Shown here piece after piece: positions 1-7,169 of a stretch of DNA of 9,566 bases. The stretch lies in contig DLKG01000003.1 in assembly GCA_002490315.1 (NCBI GenBank), positions 1-9,566 of the forward strand. The letters run 5' to 3'. Position 1 is the first letter of the stretch. Each line of letters opens with the position of its first letter. The notes beneath the pieces are model-generated. The model did no database searches. It was not told the origin of the DNA and saw nothing but the letters and a program-made list of their open reading frames with translations. Both the position numbers and the translations under genes were made by a program. Source of the DNA: Prevotella sp. UBA7594 (GTDB lineage: Bacteria > Bacteroidota > Bacteroidia > Bacteroidales > Bacteroidaceae).

Positions 1-830
1 GCCTTGGTCAGACCGCCGAAGAAGATAAACGCCTCGGGGCTGCAGAAAGTGGCGAAATCGGCACAAGCCTCGCCCAGCATCCGGCCCGTGAAGTCGAACA
101 CACGGTGGGCCAGGGCGTCGCCCCGTCCGGCGGCCAGACTCACGTCGAGCGAGGTGATGGCCTCAGGGTCCATTTCGCGCAACAGCGAAGGCTCGTCGGA
201 CGACTGGAGCATCTCGCGGGCCGTGCGGGCCACACCCGTGGCCGAGCAATAAGCCTCCAGACATCCCGTGCGTCCGCAGCCGCAGGAGCGTCCGTTCTCC
301 CGCACCATCGTCACGTGTCCCAGCTCGCCGGCCAGTCCGTCGGATCCATACACCAACTGTCCGTTTACCACGATGCCCGAGCCCACGCCCGTGCCCAAGG
401 TGATGACGATGAAGTTCTTCATGCCGCGTGCCACGCCGTATGTCATCTCGCCGATGGCGGCTGCATTAGCGTCGTTGGTGAGAGCCACGGGGATGCCGAG
501 CTTGTCGCTGAAGAGCTTTGCCAAAGGCACGATGCCGTCGCGTCCCCACTCAAGGTTGGGCGCAAACTCAATGGTGCCGGTGTAGTAGTTGCCGTTTGGG
601 GCACCGATGCCCATGGCCTTGATTTTATCAATGCCGCCAACCTGGTCGATGATGATTTTCAATGCTTCCACGGAAGCGTCAACGTATGCCTCCACGTTGT
701 TGCCGTAGCCTTGAGTCTTGATGGCTGTCGTAGCCTTGATGTCGCCGCGGCTGTCTACAATACCGAAGACGGAGTTCGTTCCGCCGAGGTCCAAACCGAT
801 TACATACGGTTTCAGAGTTTCTTCTGTCAT
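1..830 (-). CDS. ROK-family glucokinase (3' end cut by window edge)
   Basis: Reading the minus strand from the ATG at 830-828 gives 276 codons without a stop, running off the left edge. Visible motifs are the phosphate-binding DLGGT at residues 14-18, NDANAAA at 119-125 with the likely catalytic Asp120, the ATP-site loop TLGTGVGSG at 144-152, ELGH at 169-172, and a CGCGRTGC zinc cluster at 183-190 that with His172 makes the ROK zinc site. ROK sugar kinases phosphorylate glucose or a related hexose with ATP in the cytosol. Family members of this type are about 320 residues, so roughly the last 45 are missing. There is no N-terminal winged helix, which favours a kinase over a ROK repressor. The start is set by the family N-terminus and an A-rich leader. 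It is transcribed divergently from the exporter gene at 1047. The exact hexose is not determined; N-acetylhexosamine or fructose kinase is possible but less likely. Confidence 0.93.
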   Translation of the reverse strand, partial: MTEETLKPYVIGLDLGGTNSVFGIVDSRGDIKATTAIKTQGYGNNVEAYVDASVEALKIIIDQVGGIDKIKAMGIGAPNGNYYTGTIEFAPNLEWGRDGIVPLAKLFSDKLGIPVALTNDANAAAIGEMTYGVARGMKNFIVITLGTGVGSGIVVNGQLVYGSDGLAGELGHVTMVRENGRSCGCGRTGCLEAYCSATGVARTAREMLQSSDEPSLLREMDPEAITSLDVSLAAGRGDALAHRVFDFTGRMLGEACADFATFCSPEAFIFFGGLTK

Positions 831-959
831 GTTTTTTCGCTTTTATTTTGTTAATTAATAGTAATGGTTATAGGATGAGGCTTTCACCGAAAAAACAAAG
901 GTATAAATGTCTTGAATGATTTGTTTGAAGTAGTTTCGACATAGCCTGTCCTTTAAAGG

Positions 960-991
960 CAAAGGTATTAAAAATGTTGTAATCGGGCAAA
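960..991 (-). promoter_or_regulatory. Bacteroidetes-type promoter for the ROK kinase
   Basis: On the minus strand a TTTG (991-988) is followed after 20 bp by TACCTTTG (967-960), matching the Bacteroidetes -33 TTTG / -7 TAnnTTTG consensus. Transcription would start near 953, leaving a 5' leader of about 120 nt before the ATG at 830. A second TACCTTTG lies at 903-896 on the same strand but has no TTTG at the right distance. Confidence 0.65.
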
Positions 992-1006
992 GTTTTAAGG
1001 CTAAAA

Positions 1007-1038
1007 TTTGCCTATATCATAAAAAAGTCGCAATTTTG
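1007..1038 (+). promoter_or_regulatory. Bacteroidetes-type promoter for the LysE-like gene
   Basis: TTTG at 1007-1010 and CAATTTTG at 1031-1038 are separated by 20 bp. The -7 element differs from TAnnTTTG only in its first base. It ends 8 nt before the ATG at 1047, so the transcript would begin at or within a few bases of the start codon. Its -33 box is 15 bp from that of the divergent kinase promoter. Apart from these two promoters and a 10-bp palindrome CCTTTAAAGG at 950-959, I see nothing else in 831-1046. Confidence 0.65.
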
Positions 1039-1046
1039 CATCTGTT

Positions 1047-1718
1047 ATGCAGTTTCCTATACAATTAGATATATTAGATTTCATATTCAAAGGCTTGCTG
1101 ATAGGCATTATGGCATCGGCTCCGATGGGTCCGGTTGGCGTGCTTTGCATCCAACGCACTCTCAACAAAGGACGCTGGTATGGCTTTATCACGGGTCTTG
1201 GTGCTTGTGTCAGCGACATCATCTACGCCCTCTTCACGGGTCTCGGCATGAGCTTCATGATGAATTTCGTGGGCAACGAGTTCAATCGTTTCCTGCTTCA
1301 GATAAGCGGAAGCATCGTGCTTCTGCTCTTCGGCATTTATTGCTACCGTTCCAATCCGACGAAGAACATGCACCAAAGCAACAAGACGCAGAAGGGCACG
1401 CTCGTGCACAACGGCATAACGGCGTTTATCGTCACGCTATCCAACCCGCTCATCATCTTCCTCTTCATCTTCCTCTTCGCCCAGTTTGCCTTCGTCGTGC
1501 CCAATCGCCCCGTGGAGATGACCGTCGGCTATCTGAGCATTGTTGGCGGAGCCATGCTGTGGTGGTTTGGCCTGACATGGCTCATCGACAAAGTGCGCGG
1601 CAAGTTTGACGCAAGCGGCATTCTGCTTATCAATCGCGTCGTGGGCAGCATTGTCATTATATTCTCGGTGATAATGCTTGTGGGCACTGTGTTCAATCTT
1701 TATAAACTCCCTTATTAA
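1047..1718 (+). CDS. LysE/RhtB-family exporter
   Basis: This 223-residue protein is a polytopic inner-membrane protein of the LysE translocator family, which exports amino acids or related small metabolites using the proton gradient. The family signature is clear near the N-terminus: SAPMGPVGVLCIQRTL (24-39) followed by the GRWYGFITGLGACVSDIIYA stretch (42-61), with the conserved glycines and Asp57. About six hydrophobic segments are visible (roughly 12-34, 45-66, 80-98, 121-147, 157-180, 193-217), the normal count for the family. The next in-frame ATG (codon 22) would cut into the first membrane segment, so 1047 is the best start even though it lies 8 nt from the predicted -7 box. The following gene begins 2 nt after its stop, indicating co-transcription. 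The substrate cannot be read from the sequence. Confidence 0.88.
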   Translation: MQFPIQLDILDFIFKGLLIGIMASAPMGPVGVLCIQRTLNKGRWYGFITGLGACVSDIIYALFTGLGMSFMMNFVGNEFNRFLLQISGSIVLLLFGIYCYRSNPTKNMHQSNKTQKGTLVHNGITAFIVTLSNPLIIFLFIFLFAQFAFVVPNRPVEMTVGYLSIVGGAMLWWFGLTWLIDKVRGKFDASGILLINRVVGSIVIIFSVIMLVGTVFNLYKLPY

Positions 1719-1720
1719 CA

Positions 1721-2281
1721 ATGTTCATAGCTCAAGAATTAAAACGCAAGAGCACGGCGGAGTACGTGCTTTATATGTGGCAGGTGGAGGACATAATCCG
1801 CGCTTACGGCTGCCAGCTTTCACGTCTTAAGAACGAATACATCAGCCGCTTCTCCGACTACACCGACGAGCAGCGCGAGGAAATGGTCGACTGGTATGGC
1901 GATCTTATCACGATGATGAACTCCGAAGGAAAGCGGCAGGGCGGTCATCTCGCCATCAACGAGATCGTCGTGAAGGACCTCAACGACCTCCACAACCAAC
2001 TCCTCCAAAGTTCACGATTCCCGTTCTATAACGCCGAGTACTACAAGGTACTGCCTTTTATCGTTGAACTGCGCAACAAGGGCGACAAGAACGTCTCCGA
2101 GATAGAGACTTGTCTCAACGCGCTCTACGGCGTGATGATGCTGCGCTTGCAAGGCAAGAAAATCAGTCCCGACACGGAGCACGCCATCAAGGAGATAACA
2201 ACCTTCCTCGGCATGCTCAGCGACTATCACATCAAGGACAAGACAGAGGGACTCAAGTTCGACGACGACGAGGAAATATAA
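1721..2281 (+). CDS. DUF4924-like protein
   Basis: This is a soluble, helix-rich protein of 186 residues. The N-terminus, FIAQELKRKSTAEYVLYMWQ (2-21) followed by VEDIIRA, resembles my recollection of the Bacteroidales family DUF4924, whose members are of about this length. No catalytic motif, signal peptide or membrane segment is visible. The C-terminus is an acidic tail, KFDDDEEI. It starts 2 nt after the exporter stop codon, so the two are almost certainly translated from one mRNA. This adjacency suggests a shared role, perhaps regulation of or response to the exported compound, but nothing in the sequence proves that. Function is unknown; the family assignment is from memory of the N-terminal motif. 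Confidence 0.82.
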   Translation: MFIAQELKRKSTAEYVLYMWQVEDIIRAYGCQLSRLKNEYISRFSDYTDEQREEMVDWYGDLITMMNSEGKRQGGHLAINEIVVKDLNDLHNQLLQSSRFPFYNAEYYKVLPFIVELRNKGDKNVSEIETCLNALYGVMMLRLQGKKISPDTEHAIKEITTFLGMLSDYHIKDKTEGLKFDDDEEI

Positions 2282-2317
2282 TCCCATCCATGAATGGCGG
2301 GTACAATACAACATAAT

Positions 2318-2354
2318 TAAAGTGGCACTTTAGGCAGTCTAAAGTGCCACTTTA
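2318..2354 (+). terminator. Perfect 15-bp hairpin after the exporter operon
   Basis: Bases 2318-2332 (TAAAGTGGCACTTTA) are fully complementary to 2340-2354 (TAAAGTGCCACTTTA), with a 7-nt loop GGCAGTC. It lies 36 nt beyond the stop of the DUF4924-like gene and could end that transcript or protect its 3' end. No long T-run follows, so intrinsic termination is uncertain. The two arms are also the first two units of the array at 2319-2394. Confidence 0.4.
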
Positions 2355-2394
2355 GTTATCTTAAAGCGCCGCTTTAGTAAAGTTAAAGCGCCAC
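2319..2394. repeat. Four near-palindromes at exact 22-bp spacing
   Basis: Units begin at 2319, 2341, 2363 and 2385, each exactly 22 bp after the last: AAAGTGGCACTTTA, AAAGTGCCACTTTA, AAAGCGCCGCTTTA and AAAGCGCCAC, the last decayed on its right side. The first three are 13-bp palindromes around one central base. Unit 3 differs from unit 2 by T to C in the left arm and A to G in the right arm, which keeps the symmetry. The 8-bp sequences between units are not conserved. A spacing of 22 bp is about two helical turns, so the units face the same side of the DNA. They end about 100 bp upstream of the prfC -33 box. They could be binding sites for a dimeric protein or RNA hairpins. I do not recognise a named element. 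Confidence 0.85.
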
Positions 2395-2396
2395 GA

Positions 2397-2439
2397 TTCG
2401 CCAATACATCACTTAAAATATTGAAAGTCATTGGCTGAA
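2397..2439 (+). other. Weak hairpin downstream of the repeat array
   Basis: TTCGCCAAT (2397-2405) pairs with ATTGGCTGAA (2430-2439), leaving one bulged T and a 24-nt A/T-rich loop. It lies upstream of the predicted prfC transcription start, so it would not be in the prfC leader. The long loop makes it a weak candidate. Between it and the prfC promoter I see nothing else. Confidence 0.2.
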
Positions 2440-2493
2440 GAGCAGAAAATGCTCGAAAATTTATAGCAGTCTCAATAGATAGGCGGATGTCCA

Positions 2494-2525
2494 TTTGGCT
2501 CTAAATGGTATTTTTTGTAACTTTG
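2494..2525 (+). promoter_or_regulatory. Bacteroidetes-type promoter for prfC
   Basis: TTTG at 2494-2497 and a perfect TAnnTTTG (TAACTTTG) at 2518-2525 are separated by 20 bp. Transcription would start near 2531, about 20 nt before the prfC ATG at 2552. The leader is A/T-rich with no Shine-Dalgarno sequence, as is usual for Bacteroidetes. Confidence 0.75.
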
Positions 2526-2551
2526 CATCCCAAAAGCACGTATAATAATAT

Positions 2552-4120
2552 ATGAATCAAGAAATAGAACGCAGGCGAACCTTCGCCATCATCTCTCACC
2601 CTGACGCCGGTAAGACCACGCTCACGGAGAAATTCCTTCTCTTCGGCGGACAAATCCAGGTGGCGGGAGCAGTAAAGAACAATAAAATACGCAAGACAGC
2701 CACGTCCGACTGGATGGATATAGAAAAGCAGCGTGGTATCTCCGTGTCGACGTCCGTTATGGAGTTCGACTACGAGGGCTACAAAATCAACATTCTTGAC
2801 ACTCCTGGTCACCAGGACTTCTGCGAGGATACCTACCGCACACTTACTGCCGTTGACTCCGCCATCATCGTCGTCGACGGAGCGAAAGGCGTGGAGGCGC
2901 AGACGCGCAAGCTTATGGAGGTGTGCCGCATGCGCAACACGCCTGTCATCATCTTCATCAACAAGATGGACCGCGAGGGACGCGACCCGTTCGACCTCCT
3001 CGACGAGCTTGAGGAAGAACTGAAAATCAGCGTTCGACCTCTTTCGTGGCCTATTAACATAGGTGCGAAGTTCAAGGGCGTCTACAATATATACGAGAAC
3101 AAACTCGACCTCTTCAAGCCCGACAAACAGCGCGTGACGGAAAAAGTGGAGGTGGACATCAACTCCACGGAGCTTGAGGCACACATCGGTGAGCAGGATG
3201 CAAAGCAGCTTCGCGACGATGTGGAGCTGATTGACGGTGTCTATCCGACATTCGACGTCGAGACCTACCGCTCCGCCGAGGTAGCACCGGTGTTCTTCGG
3301 TTCCGCACTCAACAACTTCGGCGTGCAGGAACTCTTGAACTGCTTCGTTAAGATAGCCCCGTCTCCACGCCCGACAAAGGCAGAGGAGCGCGTCGTGGAA
3401 CCGGAAGAACCCAAGTTCACTGGCTTCATCTTCAAGATAACTGCCAACATCGACCCCAACCACCGTTCCTGTATTGCCTTCTGCAAAGTGTGCAGCGGCA
3501 AGTTTGAGCGCAACAAACCATATCTGCACGTGCGCCAGAACAAAACTCTGCGTTTCTCTTCGCCAACGCAGTTCATGGCGCAGCGCAAGAGTACCATTGA
3601 TGAGGCGTGGCCGGGCGACATCGTCGGTCTGCCCGACAACGGCATCTTCAAGATTGGCGACACGCTGACCGAGGGTGAGAAACTCCACTTCCGTGGTCTA
3701 CCATCGTTCTCGCCAGAGATGTTCAAGTACATCGAGAACGACGACCCCATGAAGTCGAAGCAGCTCGAGAAGGGCATCAACCAGCTAATGGACGAAGGTG
3801 TAGCACAGCTCTTCATCAACCAGTTCAACGGCCGAAAGATTATCGGCACTGTAGGTCAACTTCAGTTTGAGGTCATACAGTATCGCCTTGAGAATGAGTA
3901 CAATGCCAAGTGTCGTTGGGAACCAGTGCATCTCCACAAGGCATGCTGGATAGAAAGCGACGACCCGGAAGAACTTGAGCAGTTCAAAAAACGAAAGTAT
4001 CAGTATATGGCAAAGGACCGCGACGGACGCGACGTCTTCCTCGCCGATTCCGGCTACGTGCTCTCCATGGCTCAACAGGATTTCAAGCACATAAAGTTCC
4101 ACTTTACAAGTGAATTCTGA
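2552..4120 (+). CDS. prfC: Peptide chain release factor 3 (RF3)
   Basis: RF3 is a translational GTPase that binds the ribosome after peptide release and drives RF1/RF2 off it. The 522-residue product has the G-domain motifs in order: P-loop SHPDAGKT (15-22), the switch I region with [10 protein letters not shown] (60-69), DTPGH (83-87), NKMD (137-140) and SAL (251-253). The stretch after the P-loop, [14 protein letters not shown] (28-41), and [11 protein letters not shown] (52-62) are typical of RF3 rather than EF-G, and the protein is much shorter than EF-G. Domains II and III follow from about residue 285, with the conserved stretch [13 protein letters not shown] near 433-445. Length is normal for the family (about 520-530). 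It has its own promoter and appears monocistronic, with hairpins on both sides. No frameshift or missing motif is seen. Confidence 0.97.
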   Translation: MNQEIERRRTFAIISHPDAGKTTLTEKFLLFGGQIQVAGAVKNNKIRKTATSDWMDIEKQRGISVSTSVMEFDYEGYKINILDTPGHQDFCEDTYRTLTAVDSAIIVVDGAKGVEAQTRKLMEVCRMRNTPVIIFINKMDREGRDPFDLLDELEEELKISVRPLSWPINIGAKFKGVYNIYENKLDLFKPDKQRVTEKVEVDINSTELEAHIGEQDAKQLRDDVELIDGVYPTFDVETYRSAEVAPVFFGSALNNFGVQELLNCFVKIAPSPRPTKAEERVVEPEEPKFTGFIFKITANIDPNHRSCIAFCKVCSGKFERNKPYLHVRQNKTLRFSSPTQFMAQRKSTIDEAWPGDIVGLPDNGIFKIGDTLTEGEKLHFRGLPSFSPEMFKYIENDDPMKSKQLEKGINQLMDEGVAQLFINQFNGRKIIGTVGQLQFEVIQYRLENEYNAKCRWEPVHLHKACWIESDDPEELEQFKKRKYQYMAKDRDGRDVFLADSGYVLSMAQQDFKHIKFHFTSEF

Positions 4121-4130
4121 TTTGTCGGTT

Positions 4131-4177
4131 AGTTCTGGCAAATTATTCCATAAATTTGCCAAACTCTTGGCAGTTTT
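4131..4177 (+). terminator. Overlapping hairpins after prfC, probable terminator
   Basis: TGCCAA (4157-4162) pairs with TTGGCA (4167-4172) across a 4-nt loop ACTC and is followed by G and TTTT and a further T-rich stretch, a modest intrinsic terminator for prfC. A larger hairpin pairs AGTT-C-TGGCAAATT (4131-4144) with AATTTGCCAAACT (4153-4165): 13 pairs with one bulged C. The two share 4157-4165, so they cannot both form fully. The terminator right arm also contains the -33 box of the next promoter. Confidence 0.45.
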
Positions 4178-4197
4178 ATATTTTATTTGTAATTTTG
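4166..4197 (+). promoter_or_regulatory. Promoter for the 4239-7129 operon
   Basis: CTTG at 4166-4169 and a perfect TAnnTTTG (TAATTTTG) at 4190-4197 are separated by 20 bp. Transcription would start near 4203, giving a leader of about 35 nt rich in A and T before the ATG at 4239. The -33 element matches TTTG at three of four positions. I see no comparable promoter between here and the end of the RNase Y gene, supporting a single four-gene transcript. Confidence 0.7.
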
Positions 4198-4238
4198 CAT
4201 AATGTGTTAACTTTAATGCAAATTTACAAATAAAATAT

Positions 4239-4871
4239 ATGGGATTTTTATCAAAAATATTCGGAAAAAAAGAAAACAACGATAAGACGGGCGGAATGGA
4301 AGACTACATGCAGCTTGTGCGTGTCTATTTCCAGGCATCCATAGCAGCCAACGTCGGCATAGCCAATCTTGCAATGCTGCCCGACCTTCGCGTCTTCAAG
4401 GCCACTCTCCACGTGCCCACGGTCAATAACAAGCTTGGCATAGGCGAGAAGAGTGCCTGCCGCAAGATGCTCCGCGACATCTACGGCACCAACGACACGT
4501 TCTTCAAGGAAATTGACCAAAGCATTCGCAAAAACTGCCGCAAAATTCAGGACGTGCAGGTTTACCTCCTGCAGTTTCAGAACTTTACGCAGGATCTCAT
4601 GATGCTCATGGGTAACCTCATGAAATTCAAGCTACGCCTTCCTTCTGTCTTCAAAAGCGCAATCTACAAGATGACGGAGAAGACCGTAGGCGAGATATTC
4701 ACGAAGAACGATTATAAGGATGCGGGCGTGCTGAAGACGGTGGTAGCCATACGCCAGTACGACCAACGTCTCGGGTTCTCCCAGCAATGGATTACGGACT
4801 TCGTCTATCAGGTGGTGATGCTCGCAAAGAAAGAGCCGAAGCCTGCCGATGACGAGAAGACATCAAAATGA
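4239..4871 (+). CDS. Conserved-looking protein of unknown function, first gene of the zapA-rny operon
   Basis: I do not recognise this 210-residue protein. It begins MGFLSKIFGKKE, a short basic amphipathic segment with Phe3, Leu4, Ile7 and Phe8 on one side and lysines on the other, which could attach to the membrane surface. The rest appears mainly helical (about 21-48, 68-130, 134-155, 160-198) without a convincing transmembrane span or signal peptide, and ends in a charged tail. No catalytic motif is obvious. Its stop overlaps the next start (ATGA at 4868-4871), so the two are translationally coupled, and both precede zapA and rny. Context suggests a link to cell division or the membrane-bound RNA decay site; this is inference only. 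The ATG is preceded by an A-rich leader about 35 nt from the predicted transcription start, which supports the chosen start. Confidence 0.85.
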   Translation: MGFLSKIFGKKENNDKTGGMEDYMQLVRVYFQASIAANVGIANLAMLPDLRVFKATLHVPTVNNKLGIGEKSACRKMLRDIYGTNDTFFKEIDQSIRKNCRKIQDVQVYLLQFQNFTQDLMMLMGNLMKFKLRLPSVFKSAIYKMTEKTVGEIFTKNDYKDAGVLKTVVAIRQYDQRLGFSQQWITDFVYQVVMLAKKEPKPADDEKTSK

Positions 4872-5167
4872 TGGAAGCCGGACTGACGACAATCGACCAG
4901 TTTGCCACACGTGTTCGGCAGCTTATGCTGCAATATGCAAGCGTCCGTCAGCAAAACGACGCCTTGCGCCGCGAAACCATCTCGCAGCAGGAGCGCATCA
5001 GCCAGCTTGAGGCTCAACTCAAGCAGATGCGTAGCGACTACGAGACGCTGAAGTTGGCGCGCATGGTGGAGATTTCCGACAACGACATGCAGACGGCGCA
5101 AAAGCGGCTTGCCAAGCTAATTCGCGACGTAGACAAGTGCATAACGCTTGTGAGCGAAAGACAGTAA
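4868..5167 (+). CDS. Small coiled-coil protein, possible ZapB-like partner of ZapA
   Basis: This is a 99-residue soluble protein. Residues about 12-65 form a glutamine- and arginine-rich coiled coil (for example RQQNDALRRETISQQERISQ at 27-46), followed after a short break by a second amphipathic helix, QTAQKRLAKLIRDVDKCITL (75-94). No signal or membrane segment is present. The start overlaps the preceding stop as ATGA, so translation is coupled. zapA begins 44 nt downstream. Small coiled-coil proteins next to zapA could act like ZapB, which bundles with ZapA at the Z ring in E. coli, but I cannot show homology to ZapB from sequence alone. The ATG at 4868 is immediately followed by a second ATG, so the true start may be one codon later. 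Confidence 0.85.
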   Translation: MMEAGLTTIDQFATRVRQLMLQYASVRQQNDALRRETISQQERISQLEAQLKQMRSDYETLKLARMVEISDNDMQTAQKRLAKLIRDVDKCITLVSERQ

Positions 5168-5211
5168 GGAAAGAGTCGGCAGAGCCTAAACAACAACTTC
5201 AATCCGTCAAT

Positions 5212-5562
5212 ATGGCAGAACAAAACACCCAGAAACTGCGCATACGGCTACACGTCTACGACACGGACATCCCCGTCAATGTGGAGCCCGACGCCGAACC
5301 GCTCTATCGCGACGCGGCGAGCCTCATAACGCGCACCGTCAACGCCTACGCGCAAAGGTATAAAGGACCTTCCAACGAGAAGCAACTGCTTTATATGGCA
5401 ATGATAGAAATCGCCTTGCGCTACGAGATGGAGAAGTCGCGCAACGACACAGCTCCTTACGAGAACTTGATTTCGAAGCTCACAGCCGAAATCGAACACT
5501 TGCTCGAAGGCAACAATGTCACGACAGAACCGCCCGCCGGCAACAATTCAAAACAGCAATAA
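5212..5562 (+). CDS. zapA: Cell division protein ZapA
   Basis: ZapA binds FtsZ and stabilises the Z ring at midcell. The 116-residue product has the family layout: an N-terminal beta region [20 protein letters not shown] (9-28), then [19 protein letters not shown] (32-50), a [15 protein letters not shown] helix (58-72) and a C-terminal coiled-coil helix to about residue 99, with a polar tail rich in Asn and Gln. Length is normal for ZapA (about 95-120). The frame is open upstream to an ATG at 5137, but that lies inside the preceding gene and adds 25 residues unlike the family, so 5212 is preferred. It is third in the operon, 44 nt after the coiled-coil gene and 31 nt before rny. Confidence 0.9.
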   Translation: MAEQNTQKLRIRLHVYDTDIPVNVEPDAEPLYRDAASLITRTVNAYAQRYKGPSNEKQLLYMAMIEIALRYEMEKSRNDTAPYENLISKLTAEIEHLLEGNNVTTEPPAGNNSKQQ

Positions 5563-5593
5563 AAAAAACAACAATAAATTAAATCAACAATTA

Positions 5594-7129
5594 ATGTTAG
5601 GTATAATCATCACAGCCTTGGTGGCTCTCGTCATTGGCGGAGCAGCAGGCTATACTATTTTCCGCTATGTCATAAAGGGAAAATATAATGAAATGATTGA
5701 TGCTGCCAATAAGGAGGCAGAAGTAATTAAGGAGAAAAAACTTCTCGAAGTCAAGGAGAAGTTCCTCAATAAGAAGGCTGAGTTGGAAAAAGAGGTGCAG
5801 CAGCGCAACTCTCGCATCCAGCAGAGTGAGAACAAGCTCAAGCAGCGTGAAATCTCTCTCAACCAGCGCCAAGAGGAATTGGGACGCCGCAAGCAGGAGG
5901 TTGAGCAGAACCAGCAGCGTATGGACAATGAGAAGAAACTCCTTGCCATCAAGCAGGAAGAACTCGACAAGATGCAGACAAAGGAGCGCGAGAAACTTGA
6001 GGAACTCTCCGGACTCAGCGCCGACGAGGCTAAGAACCGCCTCGTGGAGAGCCTGAAGGACGAGGCTCGCACCGACGCTGCTTCCTACATCAACGAAATA
6101 ATGGACGAGGCGAAGCTCAACGCCAATACGCAGGCGAAGAAAATCGTTATCCAGACTATACAGCGCGTCGCAACAGAGACTGCCATAGAGAACTCCGTCA
6201 GCGTCTTCCACATCGACAACGATGAAGTGAAGGGACGCATCATCGGACGCGAGGGACGCAATATCCGCGCGCTTGAGGCTGCTACAGGCGTGGAGATTGT
6301 CGTTGATGACACGCCCGAGGCTATCGTAATCTCTGCTTTCGACCCAGTACGCCGCGAGGTATGTCGCCTTGCTCTCCATCAGCTCGTAGCTGACGGACGC
6401 ATCCATCCGGCACGCATCGAGGAGGTTGTGGCAAAGGTGAAGAAGCAGCTCGACAACGAGATTATAGAGACAGGAAAGCGTACAGCTATCGACCTTGGAA
6501 TACATGGCTTGCATCCGGAACTTATCCGCATCATTGGCAAGATGAAGTATCGTTCTTCCTACGGACAGAACCTCTTGCAGCACGCACGCGAGACAGCCAA
6601 CCTCTGCGCTGTAATGGCTGCCGAACTCGGCTTGAACCCGAAGAAGGCAAAGCGTGCCGGACTCTTGCACGATATCGGCAAGGTGCCCGACGAGGAGAGC
6701 GAGCTGCCCCACGCTCTCTACGGAGCAAAGATTGCAGAGAAGTACAAGGAGAAACCCGACATCTGCAACGCCATCGGTGCCCACCACGACGAGATGGAGA
6801 TGAACACGTTGCTTGCCCCGATCGTGCAGGTATGCGACGCCATCTCTGGAGCACGTCCAGGCGCACGCCGCGAAATAGTTGAGGCCTACATCAAGCGTCT
6901 CAACGACCTTGAGGCTATCGCAATGTCTTATCCTGGCGTAACGAAGACCTACGCCATCCAGGCCGGTCGCGAACTTCGCGTCATTGTCGGAGCCGACAAG
7001 ATGGACGACAAAGAGACGGAGAAACTCTCTGGCGAGATTGCCAACAAGATTCAGACCGAGATGACTTATCCGGGACAGGTGAAGATTACGGTCATCCGCG
7101 AGACGCGCTCCGTAGCTTACGCAAAGTAA
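5594..7129 (+). CDS. rny: Ribonuclease Y
   Basis: RNase Y is a membrane-anchored endoribonuclease that begins mRNA decay. With the start at 5594 the protein has 511 residues, the usual Bacteroidetes length. Features in order: a transmembrane anchor at about 1-27 ([16 protein letters not shown]), a long charged coiled coil at about 35-190, a KH RNA-binding domain with [10 protein letters not shown] at 214-223, and an HD metal-dependent domain with His330, the HD pair in LLHDIGK (His359, Asp360), HH at 397-398 and Asp415. All key residues are present. The frame is open to an ATG at 5516, but this lies inside zapA and adds a polar Asn-rich stretch before the anchor. RNase Y homologues begin at the anchor, and 5594 has an A-rich leader. 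It is the last gene of the operon, followed by a strong hairpin. Confidence 0.97.
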   Translation: MLGIIITALVALVIGGAAGYTIFRYVIKGKYNEMIDAANKEAEVIKEKKLLEVKEKFLNKKAELEKEVQQRNSRIQQSENKLKQREISLNQRQEELGRRKQEVEQNQQRMDNEKKLLAIKQEELDKMQTKEREKLEELSGLSADEAKNRLVESLKDEARTDAASYINEIMDEAKLNANTQAKKIVIQTIQRVATETAIENSVSVFHIDNDEVKGRIIGREGRNIRALEAATGVEIVVDDTPEAIVISAFDPVRREVCRLALHQLVADGRIHPARIEEVVAKVKKQLDNEIIETGKRTAIDLGIHGLHPELIRIIGKMKYRSSYGQNLLQHARETANLCAVMAAELGLNPKKAKRAGLLHDIGKVPDEESELPHALYGAKIAEKYKEKPDICNAIGAHHDEMEMNTLLAPIVQVCDAISGARPGARREIVEAYIKRLNDLEAIAMSYPGVTKTYAIQAGRELRVIVGADKMDDKETEKLSGEIANKIQTEMTYPGQVKITVIRETRSVAYAK

Positions 7130-7169
7130 AAAAAGAATGGCTCTTGGCAAGAACGAGGGCCTCTAACAT

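Noticed and set aside
105..854. 249-aa plus-strand open frame at the left end
   Set aside because: It lies opposite the ROK glucokinase, whose minus-strand translation has all family motifs. The plus frame has a low-complexity His/Val/Ala-rich composition and no recognisable domain.
2319..2394. CRISPR-like array
   Set aside because: The units are 13-14 bp palindromes with about 8 bp between them, far too short for repeats and spacers, and no cas gene is nearby.
2501..3688. 395-aa minus-strand open frame
   Set aside because: It is antisense to prfC and arises from that gene's codon bias. Its translation shows no domain and prfC is unmistakable.
5137..5211. Upstream ATG extending ZapA by 25 residues
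   Set aside because: It overlaps the end of the coiled-coil gene, and the added residues do not resemble ZapA. The ATG at 5212 fits the family N-terminus.
5516..5593. Upstream ATG extending RNase Y by 26 residues
   Set aside because: It starts inside zapA and places a polar Asn/Gln-rich stretch before the membrane anchor. RNase Y homologues start at the anchor (MLGIIIT).
5563..5593. 6S RNA next to zapA, as in enterobacteria
   Set aside because: The gap to rny is only 31 nt of A-rich leader, with no room for a 6S RNA.
5597..7150. 517-aa minus-strand open frame
   Set aside because: It is antisense to nearly all of rny, rich in Leu, Val and His, and matches nothing recognisable. It is a shadow of RNase Y coding bias despite its length.
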